Assembly (NCBI GenBank): GCA_016188385.1
Contig: JACPHV010000003.1
Location: forward strand, 1-35,874
DNA: 35,874 nt
DNA from: Candidatus Uhrbacteria bacterium
GTDB lineage: Bacteria > Patescibacteriota > Patescibacteriia > JACQRZ01
Direction of reading: 5' to 3'
Made by a program: the position numbers and the translations under genes. The notes below the pieces were generated by a model that had not been told where the DNA came from, did not search any database, and worked only from the letters and a program-made list of their open reading frames with translations. Of this stretch, positions 27,972 through 35,874 are shown piece after piece (position 1 is the first letter of the stretch; each line of letters begins with the position of its first letter).

Positions 27972-28211
27972 TTACGCTTCCAATCCGAGCAAACTCGCGA
28001 GTTTCGCTTTATCAAATCCAACGACAAGCGTACCGTCAATATCGATCACCGGCACGCCGAGTTGGCCGCTTTTCTGGACCATTTCATCGCGGGCAGCCGC
28101 ATCAACGCTTACATCTTTCTCTGTATAGTGCACATTATTCTCTTGGAAATAGGCCTTCGCCATTTTGCAATATCCGCATGTCGGAGTGGAATAAATCGTC
28201 ACATTTGCCAT
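27972..28211 (-). CDS. Glutaredoxin-family / NrdH-like redoxin (CGYC)
   Basis: MANVTIYSTPTCGYCKMAKAYFQENNVHYTEKDVS...GQLGVPVIDIDGTLVVGFDKAKL. Confidence 0.92.
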   Translation of the reverse strand: MANVTIYSTPTCGYCKMAKAYFQENNVHYTEKDVSVDAAARDEMVQKSGQLGVPVIDIDGTLVVGFDKAKLASLLGLEA

Positions 28212-28240
28212 AAAGCATGATCTTACGAGTAAGTATTGGC

Positions 28241-28268
28241 AGTATAAATGCTCGCGATAGAAGTGCAA
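28241..28268 (-). promoter_or_regulatory. Candidate sigma70 promoter for grx-(Cys-rich)-trxB
   Basis: Minus strand TTGCAC-(16 nt)-TATACT, about 30 nt upstream of the glutaredoxin ATG. Confidence 0.6.
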
Positions 28269-28327
28269 AGGGGATAAGTTGAGACTGGTGAAACATAGCT
28301 TCACCATTGTCGTCAGTGGGGGGATTT

Positions 28328-28930
28328 TTACTGCCTCCGATAGCGGCCGATAAGCTCGGCGCTGTCAAGGATATGTCCCTCCATAGCTTGTTGCGCGGCC
28401 GCCTTTGTTGATCCGGCGGGAAGATCGAGTAGTGTGTCAAGCGCGTAGAGCCTGAAAAAATACCGGTGCTCGCTGTCCGGCGGGCACGGATTATAGTAGC
28501 GCCGACTGCCCGCGGTATTGCTGCCTACCACGCCCGACGGCACTTCCCCTTCGCCGATACCGGTGGAAGACGGCGGGATATTCCATACTACCCAGTGGTC
28601 AAACATGCCGTCAGGCATGATGCTTTTCGGCACGTCAGGGTCGTCTATGAAAAACGCGAAACTTTTTGTCTCTGCCGGTACGCCGGTAAACGCAAGCGGC
28701 GGACTTATGCCATCTCCGTCGCATGTATAAACAACGGGAATAAGGCTATTGTGCAAAAATGCGCTGCTCGTGATTTGCATACCGTCAGTACGATTAAAAA
28801 TAAAATACTTTTGCTTCTGCTCAAGCGACGGTCGGACGATCGGCTCTGTCTGCCGGGAAAACCGTAAATATGTCGTTGTCCCCACAAGGACTAGTCCCGC
28901 GATAAGCAGAGCAATAGTACGCGCACGCAT
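28328..28930 (-). CDS. PEBP / YbhB-YbcL family (Raf kinase inhibitor-like) protein with N-terminal TM
   Basis: IPVVYTCDGDGISPPLAFTGVPAETKSFAFFIDDPDVP...DHWVVWNIPPSSTGIGEG...YNPCPPDSEHRYFFRLYAL. Confidence 0.95.
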   Translation of the reverse strand: MRARTIALLIAGLVLVGTTTYLRFSRQTEPIVRPSLEQKQKYFIFNRTDGMQITSSAFLHNSLIPVVYTCDGDGISPPLAFTGVPAETKSFAFFIDDPDVPKSIMPDGMFDHWVVWNIPPSSTGIGEGEVPSGVVGSNTAGSRRYYNPCPPDSEHRYFFRLYALDTLLDLPAGSTKAAAQQAMEGHILDSAELIGRYRRQ

Positions 28931-28935
28931 AATAT

Positions 28936-30084
28936 CTATAGTATACTATCACCGAGACGTTTTGAAAAAGACGATAACACTTCTGCTCCGTTTGCGCGCA
29001 CGACCACCGTATCCTCTATTCGTACGCCTCCGGCAGGTATAGATCCGAGCTGCTGCGGATAATACAATCCCGGCTCTATCGTGACGACCATCCCCTCCTT
29101 CAGCTCGGAGTGGCACGATCCAAGACGCGGCTCTTCATGAATTTCGAGACCTACGCCATGTCCGAGACCATGAATAAACCCGTATACCGGCCGTGAAGAT
29201 ACATTTGTCGGATAACCTTTTTCTTCAAAAAATTTTTTTACCCACGCATAGATTTCAAAACCATCGACGTCGGCGATAACTTTTTCCGTTGCTCCTGTCT
29301 GCGCTTCATATACCGCTTCGTAGAGCGCTTTCATTTCTTGTGATGGTTCGCCTTTGAATACCGTGCGCGTGCAATCGGTGAAATACAACGATGAACGGGA
29401 TCGCGGAAATATATCAAGTACGATCGGCTGGTATGCTCGGATCGGGCCGCTCCCTCTCATGTGCGGATCAGCCGCTTGCGCACCGCAGGCAACGATTGTG
29501 TCAACAGCAAGATAGCCCTCTTGATAAAGCGAATGTTCAATGATATCACGCAGAATCTCTGATGTAAGGCCCTGGGAGCCGTATGAGGAGTGCGCAATAT
29601 ATTCGCCGTTGATACGCGCTTCACTCAAAACGGTACATACCCGCTCCAATGAGCGATCCACTGCCGCTTGGGCAGAAGCGATTTCAGCTATCTCGTGCGG
29701 CTGTTTGCGCACGCGGTCGGGGTAAAAAGCATCACGACAGACGGACACTGGAAAATGTTTTGACAAATTATCCCCCACATGAAATGGGATGCCGCCGGAA
29801 ATCTCTACGGTATCAACGCCTTTACTCTTTAGAAACGCAACGAGCGGCGAGACCCCTTGTGCATGTGCATTGCCCGCGAGAGATTCAATATAGACAACCT
29901 CGTCAACGCGTGCTTGCTTTTGCGCCCGTTCCACTTCGAGTGAAGATACGAGCAGATGCCGTTTGCCGTCGATTTCGACAAACGTGACAGGATCAGGCAC
30001 GCGAAACTGCGCGCGCCACAACAGATCGGCGCAAAAATGCGGCGATCCGAGATCAGTTGCTCCATGAAGTATTTTGGCATGCAT
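28936..30084 (-). CDS. M24-family Xaa-Pro aminopeptidase-like
   Basis: LDIFPRSRSSLYFTDCTRTVFKGEPSQEMKALYEAV; YGFIHGLGHGVGLEIHEEPRLG; LKEGMVVTIEPGLYYP. Confidence 0.95.
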   Translation of the reverse strand: MHAKILHGATDLGSPHFCADLLWRAQFRVPDPVTFVEIDGKRHLLVSSLEVERAQKQARVDEVVYIESLAGNAHAQGVSPLVAFLKSKGVDTVEISGGIPFHVGDNLSKHFPVSVCRDAFYPDRVRKQPHEIAEIASAQAAVDRSLERVCTVLSEARINGEYIAHSSYGSQGLTSEILRDIIEHSLYQEGYLAVDTIVACGAQAADPHMRGSGPIRAYQPIVLDIFPRSRSSLYFTDCTRTVFKGEPSQEMKALYEAVYEAQTGATEKVIADVDGFEIYAWVKKFFEEKGYPTNVSSRPVYGFIHGLGHGVGLEIHEEPRLGSCHSELKEGMVVTIEPGLYYPQQLGSIPAGGVRIEDTVVVRANGAEVLSSFSKRLGDSIL

Positions 30085-30129
30085 AGATTTGAAACATCTG
30101 TAAAAATCGCGGGGGTAATCAGATGCTCG

Positions 30130-30948
30130 TCACTGAATGACGTTTGCGATCGCGTGCAATGCATCGCTTGCGAGCGTCCCCTCGCCGTATTTCTTCGCGG
30201 CACGCTCCCCTGCTTTGCCATTGATGTATGCGGCAGCAGAGGCGGCTTGCAAAGGATCAATGCCGCGCGCAAGAAGCGCGCCGCATATACCCGCGAGCGT
30301 ATCGCCAAATCCTCCCTTGGTCATATACGGTGTACCGGTGCGGTTGCGGACTACTCTCGTTCCATCGGAAATGATATCAACATTTCCTTTTAGAAGAATC
30401 ACAGCGCGAAAACGAAAAGCTGCTTGTTGTACTGCTCGTTCGCGTTCACGAAGCGCGGTGCTTGGCAATACACCGGTAAGAGCGCGAAATTCGTCCGCAT
30501 GGGGAGTAATAATCGTGGTTTTTCCTCGTACGGCTTTTTCATTTTGCGCGATCGCTCGGATCGCTTCCGCATCAATCACAAGCGGCAGCTGGCATTGTTT
30601 CAAAAACGTACGGATCGCTCGATATGTCTGCGGGCTACGCGCCAAACCGCCACCGATCACACACGTATTCGCGTGTTCGCTTATCGCAAGCGCTCTCGGG
30701 ATATGCTTCATGAGAAACTCCCCGTCAAGCGGCTCGGTGATCATATCCGGCGCATGGTGCGCTGCAGCATCCATAGCGCGTTGCGGTCCGATCAAATAGG
30801 CGAGATCAGCGCCGGCGCGCAATGCCGCCATTGCATTAAATATCGGCGAGCCCGTATGGCGTATGCTTCCCCCGATTACAAGCACGGTTCCAAAATCGCC
30901 TTTATGCGACCATCGTGGTCGTTTCTTATATATATCCCTAAAATTCAT
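30130..30948 (-). CDS. nnrD: ADP/ATP-dependent NAD(P)H-hydrate dehydratase (YjeF C-terminal type)
   Basis: HKGDFGTVLVIGGS...GSPIFNAMAALRAGADLAYLIGP...TIITPHADEFRALTG...TPYMTKGGFGDTLAGICGALLARG. Confidence 0.93.
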   Translation of the reverse strand: MNFRDIYKKRPRWSHKGDFGTVLVIGGSIRHTGSPIFNAMAALRAGADLAYLIGPQRAMDAAAHHAPDMITEPLDGEFLMKHIPRALAISEHANTCVIGGGLARSPQTYRAIRTFLKQCQLPLVIDAEAIRAIAQNEKAVRGKTTIITPHADEFRALTGVLPSTALRERERAVQQAAFRFRAVILLKGNVDIISDGTRVVRNRTGTPYMTKGGFGDTLAGICGALLARGIDPLQAASAAAYINGKAGERAAKKYGEGTLASDALHAIANVIQ

Positions 30949-31026
30949 TACCTGTTTGTTAGCTGCTAGCCATATAATATGAAGCACGTAATGACATTTA
31001 ACTGTATTTTGATATACTGAATCAAT

Positions 31027-31889
31027 ATGAAACCTTTTACTCACACATTTTTCCGCCTGTTTGAATCCTATGTTTTTGTAATGGCATTTTCCCTTTCACT
31101 CGGATTGGCTTTTCCGACCCAATTCCTGATATCGCGCAGCCGCTTCGTCTGATTATCGTGCTTGTCGTTATGTTAATCGCGTTTCCCATTATAGCATATC
31201 CTCTCGCGAATTTCTTCGTGCCGGATGCCGGTGTGGGCATCTTTTTGCTCGCCGCGATGCCATCGGCTATGTCGGCTCCCCTCTTCGCTTCGCTTGCGGG
31301 CGGATCAATAGAGCTTGCGCTCGTCTTGTCGGTATTCACGTCATTGCTCGCGCCGTTTACCATTCCGTTCGTTGCCGCGATTACATTTGGCAGCGGCATC
31401 GACATTGCTCCGCTCAAGATGCTTACCGACCTCTTGCTTATCGTATTTCCTCCCATGATACTTGCGCAAATCGTACGTAAATTTTTTCATCCCCACATCG
31501 AGCCGGCGAGTTTCGCGCTTAAGCCTCTCTCCATACTGCTCTTAGGGTTAATTACCACGGGAATCATAGCAAAAAACGCGGCAGACATATTCGCGAGTTT
31601 TACGATCGAACTGCTCCCTCTCTTTTGGGTGGTGCTTATATTTGCCGTCATTACGCATGGAGTCGGCTATCTTATCGGAATCGGAAAATCCCATGCCGAT
31701 AAAGTAGCGTACGCGATTTCGCTCGCGTATATGAATATCGTACTTGCAATCTATCTCGCCGGCAGATTTTTCCCGCATCCAAAAACAATCCTGACAACAA
31801 TCATTGCTCTTCTATTTTGGACAGTGCTATTTGCGGCATTTCGGACAATCGCGCTCAAAATGGCCGCGATAAAAACGAAATCGTCATGA
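31027..31889 (+). pseudogene. BASS (bile acid:Na+ symporter-like) family transporter with a frameshift near 31121-31128
   Basis: Frame 1 from ATG 31027: MKPFTHTFFRLFESYVFVMAFSLSLGLAFPTQF... stop at 31150. The next frame continues ...DIAQPLRLIIVLVVMLIAFPIIAYPLANFF...LLAAMPSAMSAPLFASLAGG to 31889. Confidence 0.75.
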
Positions 31890-32873
31890 TGCGATCTTGC
31901 GCACAAACGTATACTGATCACTATCGCCCTGCGACGCAAGCGGAATGAATGAAAATCCCCGTTCGCGCCACTTTTGTCTGTATATCTCATTGCTCCTGTT
32001 GTCAACTCTTCCGAGCAGAAGATCCTGGAGCTCTTGAGGCGTAAGACTATGTGCAATGCTTTCTAATGCGTGATCGGACAAGAAATATCCGCCTTGTACA
32101 AGCGCGGCGCTCACCGCCGGATCTTGATCAAAATCAACTCCGGTGGTGCGATGACCTAAAATCATCCCGACCCGATCGGGTATTTCAAATCGAGGCGGGA
32201 TGCTATCCTTTCTTGGTTTGTAGTCAGGCGCAAAACGGCCTGTTCGCGTACGCCACTCTTCCTTCACTTCATCTGTCACGAAAGGGTCATCGGGATCTTC
32301 TTTAAGGATGGCGGCGACTCTCTGGATACCGACTGCTTCATTGCTTTCAGTTTGAGCCGCCGCGTACGCCTCGGGCGCAAGAAATAAATCGGGATGAAAT
32401 GTAATGAGCACATCTTCCTCTCCTTTGCCGAAATCAAATTTGAATTGCAATCCATCGCCAATCCATTCCGGTTGATGAGTAATAATGGCTGATACATGAT
32501 CCTTTACTTCAGCGCGCATCGCCGGGTCTCGAAAAATCGGATCTACCATCATAAGAGTGCGGGATCCTAAGCAAAGAGGATACTCGATGTCTTTTCCTGA
32601 CCCGACATATACCGTGGGATGTCTCGTAAGCAATTCCTCATCGATCAGACGGTCGGAGCGGATATCCACGATGAATGCTCTTTTTTGCGCGATCGCGCCA
32701 TCCTTATTGCCTGTTGCCGCATCGATATGCGCGTACGCGAGCCGTACATGCTCTGTCGGCAACACGCTGTCTGACGGATGCGCGTAATCGCGCGGTGCGC
32801 GTTCCGGTGTACGAAACCGGTCCGGCACGCTTATCTGTTTTGGCTGAAAACCCTGTTCTCGTGATGTATCCAT
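31884..32873 (-). CDS. Hypothetical protein, 329 aa
   Basis: Long ORF, charged; VYVGSGKDIEYPLCLGSRTLMMVDPIF resembles a nucleotide-binding-fold motif, but no family recognised. Confidence 0.75.
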   Translation of the reverse strand: MDTSREQGFQPKQISVPDRFRTPERAPRDYAHPSDSVLPTEHVRLAYAHIDAATGNKDGAIAQKRAFIVDIRSDRLIDEELLTRHPTVYVGSGKDIEYPLCLGSRTLMMVDPIFRDPAMRAEVKDHVSAIITHQPEWIGDGLQFKFDFGKGEEDVLITFHPDLFLAPEAYAAAQTESNEAVGIQRVAAILKEDPDDPFVTDEVKEEWRTRTGRFAPDYKPRKDSIPPRFEIPDRVGMILGHRTTGVDFDQDPAVSAALVQGGYFLSDHALESIAHSLTPQELQDLLLGRVDNRSNEIYRQKWRERGFSFIPLASQGDSDQYTFVRKIAS

Positions 32874-32879
32874 ATATGA

Positions 32880-33311
32880 TCAATAGTCGGGTATGCGCGG
32901 CTGTTTACGGCCCTCTTTTTTCTCGGCACGCTCGCGTTTTGACGACAACCGCCGTTCGCGCGCGCGGCGCGACGGTTTGGTCTCTTTGCGTTCCGGTTGT
33001 CCGATAAGCGCTCCTTGTACCAGGGACGTAAGCCGCCTGACCACCTCTTGTTTGTTTCTTAACCGCGAACGGTACGTGCCGCAATGCAGGATGATGTCTC
33101 CGGACGCGGCGATCCTATTCTTGAGCTTTTCACGCAACATCAATCGCTGCTCCTCGGTGACACTCGTTGACCGATCGATATTCCATGCAACCGTCACGCG
33201 TGTTTCAACCTTATTCACATTCTGACCCCCGGGCCCGCCGCTCCTGCTCGAAGCAAAAGCACATTCGGATTCAGGGATGAAAAACGGCTGTTCACGAACA
33301 TTCTCTGTCAT
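32880..33311 (-). CDS. arfB: ArfB/YaeJ-like peptidyl-tRNA hydrolase (GGQ release-factor domain)
   Basis: FASSRSGGPGGQNVNKVETRVTVAWNI plus Arg/Lys-rich C-terminal tail. Confidence 0.93.
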   Translation of the reverse strand: MTENVREQPFFIPESECAFASSRSGGPGGQNVNKVETRVTVAWNIDRSTSVTEEQRLMLREKLKNRIAASGDIILHCGTYRSRLRNKQEVVRRLTSLVQGALIGQPERKETKPSRRARERRLSSKRERAEKKEGRKQPRIPDY

Positions 33312-33320
33312 AAAACTTTT

Positions 33321-33737
33321 TCACCATGCCTGACGGATCAAATCTTTCAAGCTTTGATTGCTGACGGAAAAAGCATCTGAAAGAAACTCCTTCTTCGTCA
33401 CCCAACGAAATTCATCAATCATCTCTTCTTCATCGTCTGTTTGCAAACAGAGAATTTCCGGATTGTTCGGCACACAGAAAAAAGTCGTACAGATAACCTG
33501 GGTAGTATCGTAAGACCTCACGAACCACCATACGCCCGCGCATCCCATAATGGTAATGTCAAGACCGACTTCCTCTTTCACTTCACGTGCAAGAGTATCG
33601 TAAGGCGATTCCCCATACTCTACTCTGCCGCCTGGCAGATCCCAAAATATCTGTTCTCCGACAATCTGTTTGATGACAAGGAATGTACCATTGCGACGTA
33701 TGATAGCTTTCGCGGCTGCGATGACCAGCGGAGGCAT
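33321..33737 (-). CDS. Nudix hydrolase
   Basis: Nudix box GGRVEYGESPYDTLAREVKEEVGLDI; start moved to internal ATG at 33737. Confidence 0.93.
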   Translation of the reverse strand: MPPLVIAAAKAIIRRNGTFLVIKQIVGEQIFWDLPGGRVEYGESPYDTLAREVKEEVGLDITIMGCAGVWWFVRSYDTTQVICTTFFCVPNNPEILCLQTDDEEEMIDEFRWVTKKEFLSDAFSVSNQSLKDLIRQAW

Positions 33738-33747
33738 ACGCCTTAAT

Positions 33748-34674
33748 TCATTCCGTATGCTTCTTGTGATTTCCGATGCCGGGCGCTCCAATCCGCTCAA
33801 ACGCGCGGAGAATCTCGAGCGGCACGGCAAAAACAACGGTATTCGATTGATCGGAACTGATATCGTTGATGGAATGCAGCGTACGCAAATGTAAGGCGCC
33901 GGGAACGCTTGCAAGCACATGTGCGGCGTCCGCGAGATTTTGCGATGCGATCTTTTCCCCTTCCGCCTTGATAATGACCGCACGACGTTCACGTTCCGCT
34001 TCCGCTTCCTTGCTCATCGTACGCTTCATGTCTGAAGGAAGCTCGATATGCTTGAGCTCAACCGCGTTCACCTTGATGCCCCACGGATCTGAAGCTTTGT
34101 CAACGATTTCTTTTATCCTCGTTGATATCTGATCGCGTTTGCCAAGCAGCTCATCAAGCGTCACTTCGCCAACCACATCGCGCATCGTGGTCTGCGCGAG
34201 CTGGGATACCGCGTATCTGAAATCCTCCACTTCCAACACGGCTCGCGGGGCGGCGCTGATAAGGTAGTAAAGGACGGCATTCACATTGACAGACACATTA
34301 TCGCGCGTCATGCAATCTTGATCAGGAACATCTACGACTTTCACGCGCAGATCGACGCGGATCATACGCTGGATTACGGGAAAGATCCAATGCAACCCCG
34401 CTTCGCGCGTGCTCGTGTAGCGGCCGAGCGTGAGTACGACACCGCGCTCATAGTGGTTAATCACTCGCAATCCCGCGAAAAAAAACAGAACGAGTATAAG
34501 GATCGGTATGAAAAGAAGTGCCATAAACAGTGAGATGGCGCCAACCACGGAAACCAACGCCGTGATAATCGGCATGCCAAAAAATATGAATAAGAAAAAT
34601 AACACGATGAACCTGCTCGCTTGGGGTGGGATGGTTATCTGGGAAGGAGGCGGGGGCAGTCGATTTTTTTTCAT
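33748..34674 (-). CDS. SPFH/stomatin-family protein (slipin)
   Basis: ERGVVLTLGRYTSTREAGLHWIFPVIQRMIRVDLRVKVVDVPDQDCMTRDNVSVNVNAVLYY...SKEAEAERERRAVIIKAEGEKIAS. Confidence 0.96.
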   Translation of the reverse strand: MKKNRLPPPPSQITIPPQASRFIVLFFLFIFFGMPIITALVSVVGAISLFMALLFIPILILVLFFFAGLRVINHYERGVVLTLGRYTSTREAGLHWIFPVIQRMIRVDLRVKVVDVPDQDCMTRDNVSVNVNAVLYYLISAAPRAVLEVEDFRYAVSQLAQTTMRDVVGEVTLDELLGKRDQISTRIKEIVDKASDPWGIKVNAVELKHIELPSDMKRTMSKEAEAERERRAVIIKAEGEKIASQNLADAAHVLASVPGALHLRTLHSINDISSDQSNTVVFAVPLEILRAFERIGAPGIGNHKKHTE

Positions 34675-34686
34675 ACGAAAACCATA

Positions 34687-35874
34687 TTATTTCCGCAGGA
34701 GTCCGCCCCACTCGACGAGAGTGAACCCGGTGCGAGGAGGCGCTGTGAGTTTTTGCTGCGGCAGATCAATTAGATGATCGATCCCTTCGAAATCAAGAAA
34801 CACACGGATCACCGTATCAGGTTGCGGTCTCACGTCAAGCGGGGCAAGCTCGTTCATTTCGCGCGTGGTCAGCCAGCTTAAACGCACATGGGACGAGTCG
34901 GGCATGCGCGGCAACCAAAATGCCTCGAAATCTTCGCGCTCCTTTTTATGAAGCCCAAGCTGCCGCAAGTGAGTATCGATCGTGTGTGATACTTCTGTCC
35001 GCGGTACGACAAAGCCGGATCGAATCCGCGGATATGCCCCGCTCCCTTGCCCTTCCCAAAACAGTGAATCATAGGTGCTGCCATCCTGCATCGTGAGTGT
35101 CCCATCCGGAGATGCGTGTGCGTACCATCCGTTCCCGTACGAAGGATCGGATACGCGGATCGCGGCATCGACTCTCACTGATACTTCGGTAGGTTCATCC
35201 GGATACAGATAGATGACAGGCTTGCCGCACTCAACAGCCGGACCGTAAGCGGAATTATTATATACAACATATCTTCCAAGCGCGTCTTTCACGATGAGTA
35301 CCGGATGCTTCCGGGAAAACTCCTGAAATGTAAGGGTGCGCGCTTCTCCGTCACCGGAGTAATAGGTCCCATTATTTGTATCATACAAAAACCGCGCTAC
35401 CGGATTATCAGCATTGGAAAATTCATAGACCGCATCGCCGTTTGCCGCGACACCGGCTGATACAAGCCGCGACGTTACGCTTGGCGCGACAAGCGCCAAA
35501 AACGCGCCTGCCCCGCAGCCAGTCGTATTAACCAACTGAAACGTATCTGTGTTGCGCTTACCTGTGTTCCATGTGACATCCGCAACGCCGTCATCCCCGA
35601 GCACAAACGATTCAACGAGCAGATCTTCTACCTCGCCGGGACGCGCTTCAGAATACAGGATACCATAAGGGGTTTTCGCGATCGCCTTCCGTGACTGCGC
35701 CGGAGAATCAAGTCCGAAAAATCCACCAAAATTCTGAAGCTCAATTCCTTGATAGGTGAGAGTATCTTGCTGAAGGATAGACCGGTATGCCTTTTCATAA
35801 TTGATTGCTACGCTTTCGATGGGCTCCGCGCCATAGAATTCTTTGGTTTTCGGATCGTAGGCATCAGAATTTTG
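34687..35874 (-). CDS. Large protein with C-terminal KPVIYLYP-type domain; 5' end beyond window
   Basis: Frame stays open from the GTG at 35604 to the window edge (QNSDAYDPKTKEFYGAEPIESVAINYEKAY...LVESFVLGDDG...); C-terminus GKPVIYLYPDEPTEVSVRVDAAIR...YGNGWYAHASPDGTL. Confidence 0.85.
   Translation of the reverse strand, partial: QNSDAYDPKTKEFYGAEPIESVAINYEKAYRSILQQDTLTYQGIELQNFGGFFGLDSPAQSRKAIAKTPYGILYSEARPGEVEDLLVESFVLGDDGVADVTWNTGKRNTDTFQLVNTTGCGAGAFLALVAPSVTSRLVSAGVAANGDAVYEFSNADNPVARFLYDTNNGTYYSGDGEARTLTFQEFSRKHPVLIVKDALGRYVVYNNSAYGPAVECGKPVIYLYPDEPTEVSVRVDAAIRVSDPSYGNGWYAHASPDGTLTMQDGSTYDSLFWEGQGSGAYPRIRSGFVVPRTEVSHTIDTHLRQLGLHKKEREDFEAFWLPRMPDSSHVRLSWLTTREMNELAPLDVRPQPDTVIRVFLDFEGIDHLIDLPQQKLTAPPRTGFTLVEWGGLLRK

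Noticed and set aside
27659-28039. 126-aa basic ORF on the minus strand
   Set aside because: Wrong-frame shadow overlapping trxB, the Cys-rich ORF and grx; the alternate frame (27759-27938) has much more protein-like composition and operon fit.

Overview
Window of about 36 kb of gene-dense bacterial DNA, nearly all genes on the minus strand. Small tRNA group I intron, LAGLIDADG ORF and KPVIYLYP-type protein are compatible with a Patescibacteria/CPR-like genome, but taxonomy is inference only. Reading down the minus strand, the main blocks are: (1) a partial secreted-type protein, SPFH/slipin, Nudix, ArfB-like GGQ protein and a hypothetical; (2) NAD(P)H-hydrate dehydratase, M24 peptidase and PEBP; (3) a redox/dNTP block: glutaredoxin, an untracked 59-aa protein with 14 cysteines, TrxB, NrdA, NrdB; (4) RmuC, a LAGLIDADG ORF between tRNA sequences, tRNA-Ser(GGA), CorC-like protein, CaCA exchanger, FMN reductase; (5) a MacA (frameshifted)-MacB-type ABC exporter; (6) Rrf2-SufC-SufB-SufD-SufS-SufU-SufT running directly into dnaG-rpoD; (7) a tRNA-Asn(GUU) gene interrupted between anticodon positions 35 and 36 by a compact 197-nt group I intron. 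Plus-strand genes are a P-type ATPase, a DedA protein and a frameshifted BASS-family transporter. The best leads are the tRNA-Asn intron, the LAGLIDADG ORF with an apparent orphan tRNA 5' half, the cysteine-rich mini-protein in the redox operon, a possible attenuator before nrdA, and the frameshift plus perfect 78-bp tandem duplication in macA.
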